Assembly: GCF_024723825.1 (NCBI RefSeq) | Contig: NZ_JANQBQ010000001.1 | Coordinates: 3,286,001 to 3,350,000 of the forward strand | DNA from: Romboutsia lituseburensis | GTDB taxonomy: Bacteria; Bacillota; Clostridia; Peptostreptococcales; Peptostreptococcaceae | Direction: 5' to 3' | Length of the DNA stretch: 64,000 nt | Shown: positions 63,084 to 64,000 of the stretch, one piece after another | Layout: every line of letters starts with the position of its first letter | Numbering within the stretch: the stretch's first letter is position 1 | The notes under the pieces: generated by a model | The model's input: only the letters and a program-made list of their open reading frames with translations | What the model was told of the DNA's origin: nothing | Databases searched by the model: none | Program-made: the position numbers and the translations under genes

Positions 63084-64000
63084 ATGAAATGGAAAAATAA
63101 AGGTCATGAATTTGATGATTTTATAAGAGAATGGGATATAAATAAAGAATATTATATATGGGGAGCTTCAAATTCTGGTAATAGATTTTTTGATAAGTTT
63201 AAAGATATTCTTAATATTAAAGGATTTATAGATAGTGATGAAAGTAAGCATAATCATAAAATTGCTAATAAATCTATAGTTACTTTTGAACATGTAAAAA
63301 GTAACTATCCAAAAACGAAGATAATAATTGCATCACAAGCATATTACGAAATTTCAAATATATTGAAGCGTGAAGGATATATTGAAAATGTAGATTTTTG
63401 TAATGGTAATACATTTACTGCTACGTATTTTATGTATAATCACAATAAGTTATATTTACATAGAATAGATATTTCTTTAACAAATAGATGTACATTAAAA
63501 TGTAAGAAATGTAACATGCTAATGCCTTATTTTGAAAAACCTATGCATAAAAGCCTTTCTAGCATAAAAGAAAATATAGATTTGTATTTTAAGTGGGTTG
63601 ATAATGTAGAAACTATTAAGCTATTAGGAGGAGAACCTATGTTATATCCTTATTTAATAGATGTTATTGAATATTTAAATGAGGAATATAAAGATAGAAT
63701 AGATAATATAGATATTTTTTCAAATGGAACATTAAAGCTTTCGAATGAAATTTTAACAACACTAAAAAGGCATAAAGTAACAGTACAGATAAGTGACTAT
63801 TCTAATAGACTAGAGTATTTAAAGGAAAAGGTAGATCTATTTGAAGCACAGTTAAAAAATAATGAAATTACCTATACAAGACTAACCTATGATAAGTGGC
63901 TAGATTTTATACAACAAAATTATCATAGCATTGACAGCACACAAGAAGAGTTAGTAGATAAATTTAATAAATGTAATCCTCCTTTTAGAGGTTTACATGA
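63084..64000 (+). CDS. Radical SAM protein with N-terminal Rossmann-like domain, 3' partial
   Basis: 305 complete codons up to the window edge, no stop. Residues about 20-105 look like a nucleotide-binding fold (YYIWGASNSGNRFFDKF, GFIDSD, KIIIASQAYYEI). A radical SAM core follows, with the cluster motif C-x3-C-x2-C in NRCTLKCKKCNM (near residue 132), GGEP (LLGGEPMLYPYL) and IFSNGTL. It could carry out a radical step on a sugar or on its nucleotide. Start ATG 63084 has GATGAGG upstream. It is part of the glycosylation operon by spacing (18 bases). Confidence 0.85.
   Translation, partial: MKWKNKGHEFDDFIREWDINKEYYIWGASNSGNRFFDKFKDILNIKGFIDSDESKHNHKIANKSIVTFEHVKSNYPKTKIIIASQAYYEISNILKREGYIENVDFCNGNTFTATYFMYNHNKLYLHRIDISLTNRCTLKCKKCNMLMPYFEKPMHKSLSSIKENIDLYFKWVDNVETIKLLGGEPMLYPYLIDVIEYLNEEYKDRIDNIDIFSNGTLKLSNEILTTLKRHKVTVQISDYSNRLEYLKEKVDLFEAQLKNNEITYTRLTYDKWLDFIQQNYHSIDSTQEELVDKFNKCNPPFRGLH

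Overview
The window is very AT-rich DNA with strong GGAGG-type ribosome binding sites. It carries a selenoprotein glycine reductase operon (Stickland fermentation) and a flagellar late-gene region in the order known from Clostridioides difficile. Together these point to a flagellated anaerobic Firmicute of the Peptostreptococcaceae (Paraclostridium / Paeniclostridium / Romboutsia / Clostridioides relatives). The genus is an inference. No rRNA, tRNA, CRISPR array, insertion sequence or phage gene was seen.

Bases 1-16789 hold a yersiniabactin/pyochelin/equibactin-type siderophore locus, cut at its left edge: an aryl-AMP ligase, a two-protein NRPS (ArCP-Cy-A-PCP-Cy plus docking-MT-PCP-TE), a Rossmann reductase of saccharopine dehydrogenase type and an AraC regulator. 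Behind them lies an uptake set made of an ECF-type transporter (S, T and a fused double ATPase) and two YbtP/YbtQ-like ABC half-transporters. The predicted product is a hydroxyphenyl-thiazoline metallophore built from one aryl acid and two cysteines.

Bases 17089-23960 hold two ABC export modules. The first has a FtsX-type permease broken by one in-frame stop. The second is headed by an ECF sigma factor and a membrane protein. Bases 24200-32680 hold the glycine reductase operon grdX-trxB-trxA-grdE-grdA-grdB-grdC-grdD, behind a sigma-A promoter and a single-aptamer glycine riboswitch with terminator. grdA and grdB both read through an in-frame UGA (selenocysteine).

Bases 32960-43916 are mixed: an orphan membrane sensor-like protein, a small secreted protein, xpt under a guanine riboswitch, a transaldolase, a BceRS-BceAB-like antimicrobial peptide module, a dicarboxylate/amino acid symporter on the minus strand, and a Lys/Glu-rich secreted protein.

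Bases 44124-55011 hold flagellar genes: a lytic transglycosylase, a LytTR regulator with a degenerate receiver (minus strand), a GGDEF(degenerate)-EAL protein, then yaaR-fliN-like-flgM-flgN-flgK-flgL-fliW-csrA-fliS-fliD-fliT-like and fliC. Sigma-D promoters precede the transglycosylase and fliC, and the fliC leader carries two CsrA-type sites, completing a FliW-CsrA-flagellin control loop.

From 55127 to the right edge runs a probable flagellin glycosylation operon: glycosyltransferase-TPR, rfbF, rfbG, a short NeuB-like synthase, a HAD-GmhA fusion, a TPP-dependent lyase and a radical SAM protein cut by the window end. This enzyme set does not match any flagellin sugar pathway I know and, with the siderophore locus, is the best candidate for something undescribed.
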